Assembly (NCBI GenBank): GCA_944322935.1
Contig: CALUQO010000015.1
Coordinates: 1-54,964, forward strand
DNA length: 54,964 bases
Origin: Candidatus Gastranaerophilales bacterium
Lineage (GTDB): Bacteria > Cyanobacteriota > Vampirovibrionia > Gastranaerophilales > Gastranaerophilaceae
Direction of reading: 5' to 3'
Shown here: piece after piece, positions 7,293-17,373 of the stretch
How positions within the stretch are numbered: the first letter of the stretch is position 1
How the letters are laid out: each line of letters starts with the position of its first letter
The notes under the pieces: model-generated
What the model saw: the letters and a program-made list of their open reading frames with translations, nothing else
Databases searched by the model: none
Told to the model about the DNA's origin: nothing
Translations under genes and position numbers: made by a program

Positions 7293-8639
7293 CTAAATTA
7301 TATCTTTGTATGATTCTTCGCTTGTCAGCATGTCGTAGTTAAGTTCGTTTTCATTATCGGCAATAACGGCAGTAACTACAGCATCTGATGTAATATTAAG
7401 CATTGTTCTGAACATATCTACTATTCTGTCTACAGCAAACAAGAAAGCAAAACCTTCTACCATCTGTGTCGGAGTCAATCCAAGACCGTTCAAAACAAGA
7501 GCAATAGTAATAATACCACCACCGGGGATACCTGCACATGTGCTTGAAGCAACAATTGCCAGTATTGCAATTTGTAAAATTTGAAGAGGATCAACTGTTA
7601 TACCGTAAGCCTGTGTCAGGAACAAAACAGCAATAACCTGAAACATTGCTGTAGCATCAAAGTTTAATGTAACACCCAAAGGAAGTACAAAACTGCAAAC
7701 CTTATGAGAAATACCTCTTTTTTCACAGCAAGCAATAACCAGAGGTAAAGTTGCTGAGCTGCTTGCAGTACCGAATCCTACCATCATAGCTTCTGCAATT
7801 GCTGCGAAAAATAAGCGCACAGGCACCTTTGAAAACACCTTCATTACAATTGGGTAAACAACAAACAGTTGTATTGCAAAACCTATAAATATCGCAAGAA
7901 AATATTTTGAAATACTTGAGAATACAGACATACCAAAAGATGAAATAGATGTAGCCATCAATGCGAATATACCTGGGGCTGCCAAGTACATAATACCATC
8001 TGTAACCTTCATTGTTGCTGCAAAAATTGATTCAAAGAAAGAAACTACCGGTCTGTTAATTTCGCCAACCTTAGCAAGCGCAATTGCAAATATAACAACA
8101 AAAATTATTATAGGAATTGTATCTCCTTTAGAAAAAGCTTCTATAGGATTAGCAGGAATGAGATTTATAAACATTTCTCCCAGATGACCTTCCTGCTGAG
8201 CAATAGCGTCACTGACGATTTTTTGTGTTTCAGCAGCGGATTCAGCACTGATGAAAGACTGTACTCCGTCACCCGGGTGCAAGCCTAATGCAAGTGTTAA
8301 ACCGATAACTACAGCAGCAATGGACAAAACGGAATAGTAAAACACCATTTTTATACCAAATGCACTAAGTTGTTTATTATCACCAATACTTGATATACCT
8401 ATTACAATTGCACTGAAGATTAATGGGATAATTACCATTTGAATCAATCTTATAAATGCCTGTCCGATAAAATTAAGCACACCATATATAGCATTGTAAA
8501 TAACTGTCGGCTCATGACTTGCATTATAAGCATGCATTGCAATACCGAGAATTATACCGGCAATCAAGCCCAAAAATATGTGACCGTTGCGCTTAATCCC
8601 AAGGCCAAGTGCAATCAAAATTTGCATATGTAATTTCAT
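7293..8639 (-). CDS. Dicarboxylate/amino acid:cation symporter (SLC1/DAACS family)
   Basis: 448 aa inner-membrane transporter taking up glutamate, aspartate or C4-dicarboxylates with Na+ or H+. Eight membrane helices plus the two re-entrant loops are visible: FGTASSSATLPLV (HP1 serine-rich tip), LGVTLNFDATAMFQ (family N-MDGT region, here NFDAT), GIPGGGI (HP2), and DRIVDMFRTMLNITSDAVV (substrate-binding D..R..N.tgD). The DGT-to-DAT change and the acidic C-terminal tail (DNENELNYDMLTSEESYKD) are noted; substrate cannot be assigned. The gene is directly upstream of aroA. Confidence 0.92.
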   Translation of the reverse strand: MKLHMQILIALGLGIKRNGHIFLGLIAGIILGIAMHAYNASHEPTVIYNAIYGVLNFIGQAFIRLIQMVIIPLIFSAIVIGISSIGDNKQLSAFGIKMVFYYSVLSIAAVVIGLTLALGLHPGDGVQSFISAESAAETQKIVSDAIAQQEGHLGEMFINLIPANPIEAFSKGDTIPIIIFVVIFAIALAKVGEINRPVVSFFESIFAATMKVTDGIMYLAAPGIFALMATSISSFGMSVFSSISKYFLAIFIGFAIQLFVVYPIVMKVFSKVPVRLFFAAIAEAMMVGFGTASSSATLPLVIACCEKRGISHKVCSFVLPLGVTLNFDATAMFQVIAVLFLTQAYGITVDPLQILQIAILAIVASSTCAGIPGGGIITIALVLNGLGLTPTQMVEGFAFLFAVDRIVDMFRTMLNITSDAVVTAVIADNENELNYDMLTSEESYKDII

Positions 8640-8739
8640 ATAATATCCTCTCTTATCTCAGATCATATTTCAGACAAGTATAGTTATTTTACTATTTTTT
8701 ATACAATATTACAACAACAGACCTGCCATTGTTATCATA

Positions 8740-9576
8740 TTAATTTTTTATAAGCCCCAGGCCAAGTTGTGCCTTGTAATTATACGGGTCTGATTTTAAG
8801 ACAAGTTCATAATAATAACGAGCCTTCTCCGGTTTATTAATTTCTTTATACAATTCTGCAAGAAGAAGGTATGAAGGATTGTTTCCTCTATACGTTTTTT
8901 GTTTGTCAGAAACTTTTCTTATAGATTTATTCAAATAATCAAGTGCAACATCATATTTTTTTTGCCTAAGGTACATATATCCCTTTGTTAAATAAAGTCC
9001 GTATTTGTATTTTTTAGGGGCATAATCAGCCTCACAAGCTTTAATATATTTATTTGCATTTACCCAATCTTGAACTGAAGAATACAATTTTGATTTAAAG
9101 CAAGGTTCTTCTTTCTTTATTTTTAAACCTGACTCCAGTGCAGCTTTGAAGTCACCTTTTTCAAAATAGATTCTTGAAATAAAATAATTCTTATCAAAAG
9201 AAGTAAGAACTACAGGGTTAAGCATATCAATAATTCTGCACAAGACCCTGCTTGCACCGTCGTATGCAACGCAGTAACCGTAATCATGATATTTTTCAAA
9301 AGAGTTAACCGCATTTATTGCGTCGTCATATCTGCCCATATCAGTTAATGTAAAATAAAGCAAGATAGGAGCATGGTATTTGAGAGTAACATGATTACTC
9401 ATATATTTTACAAAAGTATCCATATCACCATTTACATAAGCTTCACCGGCAATTACTTCAGATTCAGCAGCCCTGTATTGTTGGTCATTAGGATTCAAAA
9501 ACCAAAGAATCACCCCAACAATAAGCAGCAGCACAGCGACAGATGCAATCAAAAAAATTTTAATATGTAGTTTCAT
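8740..9576 (-). CDS. Membrane-anchored TPR-like protein (paralogue 1)
   Basis: 278 aa. One N-terminal transmembrane helix (about residues 7-27, ending IVGVILWFLNP) is followed by an extracytoplasmic or periplasmic region of TPR-like helices. The clearest unit is near the C terminus (LLAELYKEINKPEKARYYYELVLKSDPYNYKAQLGLG). Several Cys residues (CVAYDGASRVLCRI, EEPCFKS, KACEADY) are conserved with the neighbouring paralogue at 9656-10474, which suggests disulphides. No enzymatic motif is seen. The gene lies between its paralogue and the symporter, all in one direction. Confidence 0.8.
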   Translation of the reverse strand: MKLHIKIFLIASVAVLLLIVGVILWFLNPNDQQYRAAESEVIAGEAYVNGDMDTFVKYMSNHVTLKYHAPILLYFTLTDMGRYDDAINAVNSFEKYHDYGYCVAYDGASRVLCRIIDMLNPVVLTSFDKNYFISRIYFEKGDFKAALESGLKIKKEEPCFKSKLYSSVQDWVNANKYIKACEADYAPKKYKYGLYLTKGYMYLRQKKYDVALDYLNKSIRKVSDKQKTYRGNNPSYLLLAELYKEINKPEKARYYYELVLKSDPYNYKAQLGLGLIKN

Positions 9577-9655
9577 CTAATACCTCACTCACCACTTATA
9601 GCCGATAATAATATTTGATTTCATTATTTGGCTGATAGTCTGCTATGCCCAACAG

Positions 9656-10474
9656 TTATTTTTTCAAAAGCTCAAGTCCTTTTTTTGCCTTGTAGCTGTA
9701 GGGATAAGTTTTTAAAACAAGTTCATAGTAATGTTGAGCTTTTTTATTATTTTTCATATCTGCATAAAGCTGAGCAAGAAGCAAATAAGTCGCATTATTT
9801 CCTTGGAAATTTCTGGCTTTTCGAGAGGTTATAGATTTTTTCAAATAACTCTCAGCTTCATCATACTGTTTCTTTTGCATATAATAAAAACCCTTTGTTC
9901 TATACAGAACAGTTTTTACTTTTTTCTTGGAATACGCAGTTTCGCAAGCCTGTAGGTTTTTGTCCGCTTCTTTAAAATCCCCTAACGCAGAATATAATTT
10001 TACATTAAAGCAGGCACTTTGTTTATTTGATTTTAAATTATACTCTTTTGCTTTTTCGTAGTCGCCTTTTTCAAAATTAATAATAGAAAGCCATTTATTT
10101 TTATCAACAACAGGCTTATCTTTTCTAAATGAAGCCTTTACCCTGCATATTGCTCTTCCGTTCGGATTATATTGTACACAATAACCGTAATCAACAAACC
10201 TGACAAAAGAATTTACAGCATTTTGCGCCTCATCATATTTGCCTGTGTAAGTAAGTGTCAAATACAAATCAAACGGAGCATGATACTTTAATGTAACAGG
10301 ATTATTCATAATTTTTATGAAAGAATCGATGTCACCGTCAGAAAAAGCATTTCTTGCTTTAGTTTCCGTATAAAAAGATCTGTACTGCTTGTCAAATGGA
10401 TTAACAAGGTAAAAGACAATACCGATAAAAATTAATATTACTAATATCATTGCCATTAAAATTTTCTTTAACAT
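9656..10474 (-). CDS. Membrane-anchored TPR-like protein (paralogue 2)
   Basis: 272 aa, a tandem paralogue of 8740-9576. Shared stretches include NP-[FN]-D-x-QYR after the N-terminal membrane helix, VTLKYHAP, YDEAQNAVNSF, DYGYCVQY, and the C-terminal TPR LLAQLYADMKNNKKAQHYYELVLKTYPYSYKAKKGL. Matching Cys positions are kept. The two genes arose by local duplication and have diverged a lot, so they probably have separate but related scaffolding roles. Function unknown. Confidence 0.8.
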   Translation of the reverse strand: MLKKILMAMILVILIFIGIVFYLVNPFDKQYRSFYTETKARNAFSDGDIDSFIKIMNNPVTLKYHAPFDLYLTLTYTGKYDEAQNAVNSFVRFVDYGYCVQYNPNGRAICRVKASFRKDKPVVDKNKWLSIINFEKGDYEKAKEYNLKSNKQSACFNVKLYSALGDFKEADKNLQACETAYSKKKVKTVLYRTKGFYYMQKKQYDEAESYLKKSITSRKARNFQGNNATYLLLAQLYADMKNNKKAQHYYELVLKTYPYSYKAKKGLELLKK

Positions 10475-10523
10475 AAGAACTCCTGCCCAAATATATTCTT
10501 TATTAATAATAATACAAATTATT

Positions 10524-11429
10524 TTACTGTTTAATACTGTTTCTGGCGTATTTTGTTACATTAATCAAATCATCAAAAATGTCAGTACTTTTATAGTTTT
10601 TACTCCATCGAATCGGACAAATATCTATTCCTCCTCTGCGTGTATACAAAATACTTACCATAAGTTCATCGTTATTTTTATCTAACAGATCGTACAATCG
10701 TTTGTAAATCATTTCACAACATTCTTCATGAAAATGGTATTCCGACCTAAAAGAACACAAATACTTTACAAGAGCTTCTTCTTCTATATGAATCTTGGAT
10801 TTATAACAAATAAAAACATCACCAAAATCAGGCTGATGTGTCACCCTGCAATTTGAGCGCAGAGAATCAAAACACAGATAATATTCCCTTCTTGCCGATG
10901 TTATTTGTGTTTTTAGTAACTCAGGAGACTCTTTAAAAACTTCTATTTTAATAGTATTTTCATCAACATAATCTAAAATATTATTAAAATTACTAAATAT
11001 TAACTCCCGTTTAACATTATTTTCTAAAAACTTAAGTTCCACGTCTGTCTTTAAAACAGAAGAAAGATCATTTTTTATCATCTCAGCGCAGATTTGTAAA
11101 CTTTCCGCAATAGTGGCTCCATACCTGCTCATATTAAAAGAGTTCAAATAAAGCTTTAAAGACTTAGATTCAACAATAAATTCACTGTTTGAAGGATACC
11201 TTAGCTTTAAAAGCCGTGTGAAAGGCAGCCCGTTCTTTGTCATGGATGAAAACTCATATGCATGCCAAACATCAACCCCTTCAAACGGTAAGCTGTCATT
11301 ATCAATATTGTACTGCTTTCTGTTTTCATATCTTGGCACTGCAACAAGAAAGTCAGGACAATAGGTTTGAGTTCCCTCAACCTTTTGACCTAAATACTTC
11401 GAAGCTGCTTGATTTGTCAGGTTTTGCAT
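10524..11429 (-). CDS. queF: NADPH-dependent 7-cyano-7-deazaguanine reductase, bimodular type
   Basis: About 301 aa from the ATG at 11429; the TTG at 11447 is the longer alternative. It reduces preQ0 to preQ1 for queuosine in tRNA. This is the long tandem T-fold QueF: WHAYEFSSMTKNGLPF and the substrate/NADPH segment in the N-terminal half, then SNCRVTHQPDFGDV with the nucleophile Cys194 and Asp201, then FHEECCEMI (His234, Glu235). The Cys-Asp spacing of 7 matches E. coli QueF (190/197). The promoter side holds an AT-rich 15-bp tandem repeat. No other queuosine genes are in the window. Confidence 0.92.
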   Translation of the reverse strand: MQNLTNQAASKYLGQKVEGTQTYCPDFLVAVPRYENRKQYNIDNDSLPFEGVDVWHAYEFSSMTKNGLPFTRLLKLRYPSNSEFIVESKSLKLYLNSFNMSRYGATIAESLQICAEMIKNDLSSVLKTDVELKFLENNVKRELIFSNFNNILDYVDENTIKIEVFKESPELLKTQITSARREYYLCFDSLRSNCRVTHQPDFGDVFICYKSKIHIEEEALVKYLCSFRSEYHFHEECCEMIYKRLYDLLDKNNDELMVSILYTRRGGIDICPIRWSKNYKSTDIFDDLINVTKYARNSIKQ

Positions 11430-11448
11430 ACCCCAGTTATAGCACAAT

Positions 11449-11500
11449 AATTAATATTTATGAAATTAATATTTATGAAATTAATATTTATGAAATTAAT
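11449..11500. repeat. 15-bp AT-rich tandem repeat upstream of queF
   Basis: Three exact copies of aattaatatttatga at 11449-11493 and a degenerate fourth start. The array lies just before queF and next to the terminator of the HTH gene. Binding sites for a regulator, or a slippage-prone promoter spacer, are both possible. Confidence 0.8.
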
Positions 11501-11504
11501 TTTT

Positions 11505-11537
11505 TTGAAAAAAAACCGGTTAAATAGCCGGTTTTAT
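11505..11537 (-). terminator. Terminator of the double-HTH regulator gene
   Basis: On the minus strand, AAACCGGCTATTTAACCGGTTTTTTTTC gives a CCGG-centred hairpin and eight T's right after the HTH gene stop. Confidence 0.8.
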
Positions 11538-12100
11538 TTGTCAATATAATCCCTTGCGCAATCAAACATCGCATCTATCAACCCCTGATTGCTCTGCATA
11601 TTTACCCCTGCAGATTGCAATAGCTGTCGTGCTCTTTGTTCCCAGAAAGGATATATTTCTTCTTTATTAATATCCAGCACTTGCCCGATGAGTGAAAGTT
11701 CCTTCCAGTCAAGCGGTATAGGCCTTGCTCCTCTTAAAATATCTACAATTTCCACACGCTTTTTACGTGGAAAACTTTTCAGCAGCTGTACCGTTGAAAT
11801 TCCCTTATCATGTTGTTTTTCTCTTAAAAAATCAACGGATTCATCAATCAATATTGGTTCTTGCGGAATTTTATATTCAACAAACTCCTCAGGTTCAACG
11901 TCCATAACTGTCGCAATTCTTTCTAACGTTATGCCCCTTGTCGAAAACGGTATTGCGCTGTCAATAAGATTATACACATAAGATAGCGTAACCCCAATCA
12001 TCTCTGCAAAATCCTTTTTGTGCAGATGATTTGACTCTAAAAAGTTTGCAACCTTTTCGCTGCTTTTTAGATTTACTATAGCTTTACTTTTGGTTGACAT
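11534..12100 (-). CDS. XRE-family regulator with two helix-turn-helix units
   Basis: 188 aa. The N-terminal Cro/C1-type HTH spans about residues 14-66 (KVANFLESNHLHKKDFAEMIGVTLSYVYNLI). A second HTH-like unit spans about 97-155 (GISTVQLLKSFPRKKRVEIVDILRGARPIPLDWKELSLIGQVL). It is a cytoplasmic DNA-binding regulator without ligand or peptidase domain. GGAGGGG lies before the ATG. Targets are unknown; the tandem repeat next to queF is a nearby candidate site. Confidence 0.8.
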   Translation of the reverse strand: MSTKSKAIVNLKSSEKVANFLESNHLHKKDFAEMIGVTLSYVYNLIDSAIPFSTRGITLERIATVMDVEPEEFVEYKIPQEPILIDESVDFLREKQHDKGISTVQLLKSFPRKKRVEIVDILRGARPIPLDWKELSLIGQVLDINKEEIYPFWEQRARQLLQSAGVNMQSNQGLIDAMFDCARDYIDK

Positions 12101-12278
12101 TAGTCCCCTCCGTCCCTAAAATATAAAAAGTATTTCGAAAGTTTATTTGAAGTATTATTTTTTCTATTATAGTGATAAACTGTTTCAATCTTTTTGTTAT
12201 TGGTAAAAAGTATGTAACGTTTTGAGCTATCTTATTTATTTATAAACTTAAACACCCATTTATACGGAAATAAAAACT

Positions 12279-12839
12279 ATGAAACTTATTGCAGGACTCG
12301 GAAATCCGGGTGATAAATACAAATTTACCAGACATAACGCAGGTTTTATGGCGTTAGACTATTTAAAATATCAGTGGGATTTTGATTTTAAATTTGAGTC
12401 AAAATTTAATGCGGAAATTGCTAAAATTAACCGTAACGGTGAAGTGTTGATTATGCTGAAACCGTTTACATTTATGAATCTTTCGGGACAGTCATTGATT
12501 GCCGTTATGAATTTTTACAAAATTAATAGAGAAGATATTCTTATAATTTATGATGATATAGCTATGCCGGTCGGCAAGATGCGTTTCAGAGCCAAGGGGT
12601 CTGACGGCGGACATAACGGTATTAAATCAATTATAAATGTACTAGGGGGAAATAACACCTTTGACAGGCTAAAGATAGGTATTGGCCCTCAGCCTCCTAT
12701 TCCGTCTGAAGTCTATGTTCTACAAAATTTCACTGATGAACAGCTTTCAGTGTTAAAGACTGTTCTGTCAGATGCCGGCAATGCGATTGAATTGTACCTT
12801 GAGCAGGGTTTGCAGGCGGCACAGACAAAATTTAACTGA
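12279..12839 (+). CDS. pth: Peptidyl-tRNA hydrolase
   Basis: 186 aa, normal length. It releases peptides from peptidyl-tRNAs that drop off ribosomes. Motifs: GLGNPGDKYKFTRHNAGF (catalytic His in TRHN), KPFTFMNLSGQ, and IIYDDIAMPVGKMRFRAKGSDGGHNGIKSI (catalytic Asp and RNA-binding basic/Gly segment). The gene precedes uvrB by 39 bases on the same strand and both are likely one transcript. The ribosome site is weak. Confidence 0.96.
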   Translation: MKLIAGLGNPGDKYKFTRHNAGFMALDYLKYQWDFDFKFESKFNAEIAKINRNGEVLIMLKPFTFMNLSGQSLIAVMNFYKINREDILIIYDDIAMPVGKMRFRAKGSDGGHNGIKSIINVLGGNNTFDRLKIGIGPQPPIPSEVYVLQNFTDEQLSVLKTVLSDAGNAIELYLEQGLQAAQTKFN

Positions 12840-12878
12840 ACAGATGGTCATTATGCTTTTTAATGCTAATATGTTCTT

Positions 12879-14873
12879 ATGGAAAGCAGAAAGTTCGAAA
12901 TAGTTTCAAAGTACAAACCTGCAGGCGACCAGCCTAAGGCTATAGAGGCGCTAGTTGAAGGTATTAACCTTGGCTGTGATGCACAGACCTTGCTCGGGAT
13001 AACAGGTTCAGGTAAAACTTTTACCATTGCAAATGTTATTGAGCGTGTGCAAAGACCTACTCTTGTAATTGCACATAACAAAACTCTCGCAGCACAGTTG
13101 TACAACGAGTTTAGAGAACTTTTCCCCAATAATGCGGTGGAGTACTTTATAAGTTATTATGACTATTACCAGCCGGAAGCTTATATTCCCAGAACGGACA
13201 CGTTTATAGAAAAATCTGCAACAATAAACGAAGAAATCGACAGACTGCGCCATAACACCACAAGGAGCCTTTACACAAGAAATGATGTTATTGTTATTGC
13301 TTCTGTCAGTTGCATATACGGTTTAGGCTCGCCTGAAAGCTACTACAAAGGTTCGGTGACTTTAAAAGTAGGACAGAATATGGACAGAGATGAGCTTTTG
13401 CATCATCTTGTAGCAGCACAATATACAAGAAATGATTTAGAGCTGGACAGGACAAATTTTAGAGCACGTGGCGACTCTGTCGAGGTTATGCCATCGTATG
13501 AAAAAATTATTACACGTGTAAGCTTTTTCGGTGATGAGATTGAAAAAATTACAAGAATAGATCCTGTTTCAGGCGAAATACTCGAAACTCCTAAAGAAGT
13601 TGTGCTTTTTCCTGCCGTGCACTATCTTTCCGATGATGACGATAAAGAAGAAACTATCAGGCTTATTCGTGAAGAATTAAAAATCCGCCTCAATGAACTT
13701 TATGCACAAAACAAACTGGTTGAAGCACAAAGGCTGGAACAGCGGGTAAAATACGACATAGAAATGATTAAAGAGATGGGGTATTGCTCGGGGATTGAAA
13801 ATTATTCCCGTATTATTGAACGCCGCGCTCCGGGGTCAGCACCTAAGACACTGATTGATTACTTTAAGGGGGATTTCTTGCTTGTGATAGATGAATCTCA
13901 CGTTACCATTCCGCAACTTAAAGGAATGTACAGAGGCGATGCTGCGAGAAAAGACGTGTTGATTGATTACGGCTTCAGGCTTCCCTGTGCAAAGGATAAC
14001 AGACCTCTTACGGAAGATGAGTTCTGGGACAGAGTACACCAGAAAATATTTATCTCTGCCACGCCTGCGGCATTTGAGCGCAGTATTTCCGATCAGATGG
14101 TTGAACAGATTATTCGTCCGACCGGTCTTGTTGATCCGGAAATTATTGTCAAACCTACGGAACATCAGGTAGATGATTTGATTGAGGAAATACAAAAAAT
14201 TTCAGAGAAAAATGAGAGGGTTCTTATTACCACCTTAACAAAACGTATGGCAGAGGATTTAACTGAATATATGAACCAGCTCGGGGTAAAGGTTCGTTAT
14301 TTACACAGCGAGATTCAATCTCTGGAAAGGGTTGAAATTTTAAGAGATTTAAGACTCGGTGCTTTTGATGTTCTTGTTGGCGTAAATTTGCTAAGAGAAG
14401 GTTTGGATATACCCGAGGTATCTCTTGTTGCAATTATGGATGCGGATAAGGAAGGTTTTTTGCGTTCTGAAACAAGTTTGATACAAACCATAGGACGTGC
14501 GGCAAGAAATGCCTGCGGTAAGGTTATTATGTATGCTGACAAGATGACCGACAGCATGGATGCCGCTATTAGTGAAACAAACAGGCGTCGTCAAATACAA
14601 ATGGCTTATAATAAAGAGCACAATATTATCCCCAAAACTATTAAAAAGCCTATTGAAAATAATCTTTTACAGCTTGTATCAAGTTACAGAAATCTTGAGG
14701 ACATAGTTGCCGAAGAAATGGTCGAAATGAACCTAAGTGTGTCTGACATACCGAAACTTATTCAAAAGCTGGAAAAAGATATGCATAAAGCCGCAAAGGT
14801 TCTGGATTTTGAAAGGGCTGCAGAAATCCGAGACCAGTTGAAAAAATTAAGGGAAATGGTCAAGGCAAAATAG
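12879..14873 (+). CDS. uvrB: Excinuclease ABC subunit B
   Basis: 664 aa, full length. The damage-verification helicase-like subunit of nucleotide excision repair. Motifs: [10 protein letters not shown] (Walker A), the beta-hairpin region [21 protein letters not shown] that probes damaged strands, IDESH (Walker B), the C-terminal helicase lobe ending QTIGRAARN, and a C-terminal UVR domain ([28 protein letters not shown]) for UvrA/UvrC contact. uvrA and uvrC are not in the window. Confidence 0.97.
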   Translation: MESRKFEIVSKYKPAGDQPKAIEALVEGINLGCDAQTLLGITGSGKTFTIANVIERVQRPTLVIAHNKTLAAQLYNEFRELFPNNAVEYFISYYDYYQPEAYIPRTDTFIEKSATINEEIDRLRHNTTRSLYTRNDVIVIASVSCIYGLGSPESYYKGSVTLKVGQNMDRDELLHHLVAAQYTRNDLELDRTNFRARGDSVEVMPSYEKIITRVSFFGDEIEKITRIDPVSGEILETPKEVVLFPAVHYLSDDDDKEETIRLIREELKIRLNELYAQNKLVEAQRLEQRVKYDIEMIKEMGYCSGIENYSRIIERRAPGSAPKTLIDYFKGDFLLVIDESHVTIPQLKGMYRGDAARKDVLIDYGFRLPCAKDNRPLTEDEFWDRVHQKIFISATPAAFERSISDQMVEQIIRPTGLVDPEIIVKPTEHQVDDLIEEIQKISEKNERVLITTLTKRMAEDLTEYMNQLGVKVRYLHSEIQSLERVEILRDLRLGAFDVLVGVNLLREGLDIPEVSLVAIMDADKEGFLRSETSLIQTIGRAARNACGKVIMYADKMTDSMDAAISETNRRRQIQMAYNKEHNIIPKTIKKPIENNLLQLVSSYRNLEDIVAEEMVEMNLSVSDIPKLIQKLEKDMHKAAKVLDFERAAEIRDQLKKLREMVKAK

Positions 14874-14875
14874 TT

Positions 14876-15577
14876 TTAGTAATAGTTATTTTTACTTTCC
14901 ATGTCAAAGTACAATTGTCCCCAATAGTCTGACAGAAATGCCAGATTCATTGTGACAAAAAATATCGCTACATAGTTAAAAATTGCGCCGAATTTAAAAA
15001 ATTTGTAAATAAGAAACAAAACAGGAGCAACGATAAATATTGCGTACAATACAAGTACAATAAGGCATACTACGGTATATACAAGAACATCAGCAACCCC
15101 GTTAACGATTTTGCTTACGTTGAACCCCTCGGCAAGCTGGTATTTTTCAGCAAAGTTTATGTAAGCCGTAACAAGCACAACAAAAACAAAAAAGCGAATA
15201 ATCCATATTGCGATTAACTGGGGAATACTTTCAAAGTTAAATAAACCTACAACAAAGTTACCTAAAAAGTAACCTATTAAAAGGGAAGGTATGGCTATAA
15301 TAAAAGATTTTGTACATACATTAAAAAACAGTACAAGATTCAATGTCGGCAGTGTTTGTATATTTTGGTTAATGCGGTTGCCTATAATAATACAGCAAAA
15401 GCCACCGTAAATATAGAATATAACTAAAAAAACAATGAAATTAATTATGTTAAAGGAATCTGAGGTAAATGACATCATGCTATACAACATAAACATTATA
15501 TAGCTAAGTGCTCCCAGCTTAAGCAAGGAATAGTTGTCTTGGTATACTGATCTTATAGAATCAACTATTGATGCCAT
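14876..15577 (-). CDS. DUF4013-like integral membrane protein
   Basis: About 233 aa from the ATG at 15577, preceded by AAAGGGA; an upstream ATG at 15595 is unlikely because it contains that site. About six hydrophobic helices. A loop pattern (LPTLNLVLFFNVCTKSFIIAIPSLLIG) resembles the LP-x-W-x10-GLK...LP motif of the two DUF4013 proteins at 33931-35493, so it may be a distant third member. It is convergent with uvrB, two bases apart. Function unknown; proposed roles for this family are unproven. Confidence 0.65.
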   Translation of the reverse strand: MASIVDSIRSVYQDNYSLLKLGALSYIMFMLYSMMSFTSDSFNIINFIVFLVIFYIYGGFCCIIIGNRINQNIQTLPTLNLVLFFNVCTKSFIIAIPSLLIGYFLGNFVVGLFNFESIPQLIAIWIIRFFVFVVLVTAYINFAEKYQLAEGFNVSKIVNGVADVLVYTVVCLIVLVLYAIFIVAPVLFLIYKFFKFGAIFNYVAIFFVTMNLAFLSDYWGQLYFDMESKNNYY

Positions 15578-15764
15578 TAAATTTCCCTTTGGCATTTATT
15601 ATAATATTTATCATAATAAGAAACAACTGTTATTAAAGCTCTTAAACAGCCCCGAAATACGCATTATTTAAGACTTATTATCCACATGGTCTATAAAAAT
15701 TAACCCCTTGATTGTGGCATATTGATTGAACTTATTCATAATATTATTATGAGGAGATGAGTTT

Positions 15765-16106
15765 ATGTTACACAAACTTTCCGGTCAGGATTTAGTTAAT
15801 CAGAATATGATTCAACAAAGCAGCAATGTAGAAAAACTAGCTGCAAAAAACAATAATCCGTATTCTAACATTGACAAAAATCTTCTAATCGACGAAACAA
15901 ATATTTCTAATGAAGCAATTAACCTTTATCAAAGAGATTTAGATATAAGAAAATTTGCTTCATTGGCCCTGTCTGATCCTGAAAACTTAAGCCACAATAC
16001 ACTTGTTGCACAAAAAGTTTTTGGAGCTAATGACGAAAATTTTGAGAATAAGATTATTGAAGGAATATTCAATAATCGCACATTCTTAAGGGATTTGTTC
16101 GGTTAA
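15765..16106 (+). CDS. Hypothetical protein (113 aa)
   Basis: A soluble, Asn-rich, helical protein with a strong GAGGAG site before the ATG. No domain recognised. It heads a likely operon with the TPR protein (16 bases on) and the YkgJ-type protein, so it may work with them. The N terminus (MLHKLSGQDLVNQNMIQQSS) has no signal peptide. Confidence 0.7.
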   Translation: MLHKLSGQDLVNQNMIQQSSNVEKLAAKNNNPYSNIDKNLLIDETNISNEAINLYQRDLDIRKFASLALSDPENLSHNTLVAQKVFGANDENFENKIIEGIFNNRTFLRDLFG

Positions 16107-16122
16107 ATTAGATTAGGTAAAA

Positions 16123-17373
16123 ATGGATAAAATTGATTTTAATAATAACGCAGGGTTGTCAGGCGTCAGTCTTGACGACTCACAAGGTTTTGCAGTTGAT
16201 AAAACAATAAGAGCGTATGAACTTTATGAATCAAAGCGGTATAATGATGCGATTTCGCTTGCAGAAGGCGATTTTCAAATATCTTCTACTGCTTACGGTC
16301 AGGTATTAATAGGAAATTGCTATAAAGCACTTAATAACAAGGGAAAAGCCATTGAACACTGGAAAAAAGCAATTGACATTTCTCCGCTTGAACATTTTGC
16401 TTATATAAATATAGCAAATGAGCATTATGCAGCAGGAGAAATAAATGAAGCTATTTTAAATTGGATTATTGCTTCTACTATAGTTCCGGAAAACTCATCG
16501 GTAAATTTAAACCTTGCTACAGCCTATAACAAAAAAGGATTCAGAATTAAAGCTACAAAATATTTTGAAAAATATTTATTCTATGAACAAAATGCAACAT
16601 CAAAAGAGTATCTCAGCATAAAGCATACAATGGCCAATCTTACTGCTAAAGTCGATTTTTTTACCAAAAAGGTTGAAGAATACAAAGCAAAACACGATAT
16701 AAAAACAATAGCCGCGTTGTATTTAAAAATGATTGCAACTTATGCTAACCTTCCGAATGTCTATGCAAACATTGCTGAAATATTCTTTTTTGATAAAAAC
16801 TACGAAAAAGCTCTTGAATTTTTTCGTACTGTTTACTTAAACTACCCGCATACACCCAAAATCATACTCGATGTTGCTCATCTGAGCTTAATTCTTCAAA
16901 AACCCTCTTATGCATACTGTTATTATAAAAGAGCAATGAAACATCTGGTTGAAGGAACTTCGTTTTATTCCACTGCTCAAGAAAAGGTCAGAGTTTTATC
17001 TTATGTACTAAGGGATAATGAATTAATTGAACAACACCTGCAGGCGGCAAGAGAGGCAGAAGCTGACAACGATTACGAAACAGCTGTAGATGAGTATGAA
17101 AATTACATTATTCTTACAGAATCAGAAAATCCAGAGCTGCAACAATTGGTTGATAAATACAAAATTTTTATACATCCGGAGCCATTTGTAGTGAATGTAT
17201 TGTATTCGCAAATACCTGAGCTTATGAACCATAAAAAGTTAAAGGCTTGCATAGCTGTTTGTGATAGAATATTAAGGCTTGCTGATACACATTCCAAAGA
17301 AGCTGTGTATGCAATAAAATGCAGAACGGATTGCAAACGTATCTTACTCGCAAGGGAACAGTTTGGTGTTTAA
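16123..17373 (+). CDS. TPR-repeat protein (416 aa)
   Basis: Cytoplasmic by lack of a signal or membrane helix. At least six TPR-type helix pairs can be followed, e.g. GQVLIGNCYKALNNKGKAIEHWKKAIDISPLEHF, AYINIANEHYAAGEINEAILNWIIAS, NLNLATAYNKKGFRIKATKYFEKYL and NVYANIAEIFFFDKNYEKALEFFRTVY. Likely a protein-interaction scaffold. Its 3' end overlaps the start of the YkgJ-type gene, implying translational coupling. Confidence 0.85.
   Translation: MDKIDFNNNAGLSGVSLDDSQGFAVDKTIRAYELYESKRYNDAISLAEGDFQISSTAYGQVLIGNCYKALNNKGKAIEHWKKAIDISPLEHFAYINIANEHYAAGEINEAILNWIIASTIVPENSSVNLNLATAYNKKGFRIKATKYFEKYLFYEQNATSKEYLSIKHTMANLTAKVDFFTKKVEEYKAKHDIKTIAALYLKMIATYANLPNVYANIAEIFFFDKNYEKALEFFRTVYLNYPHTPKIILDVAHLSLILQKPSYAYCYYKRAMKHLVEGTSFYSTAQEKVRVLSYVLRDNELIEQHLQAAREAEADNDYETAVDEYENYIILTESENPELQQLVDKYKIFIHPEPFVVNVLYSQIPELMNHKKLKACIAVCDRILRLADTHSKEAVYAIKCRTDCKRILLAREQFGV

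Noticed and set aside
5996..7296. Plus-strand ORFs opposite aroA
   Set aside because: Shadows of aroA without family content.
12866..14621. Several minus-strand ORFs opposite uvrB
   Set aside because: They are antisense frames of a clearly conserved gene with no ribosome sites or recognisable content.
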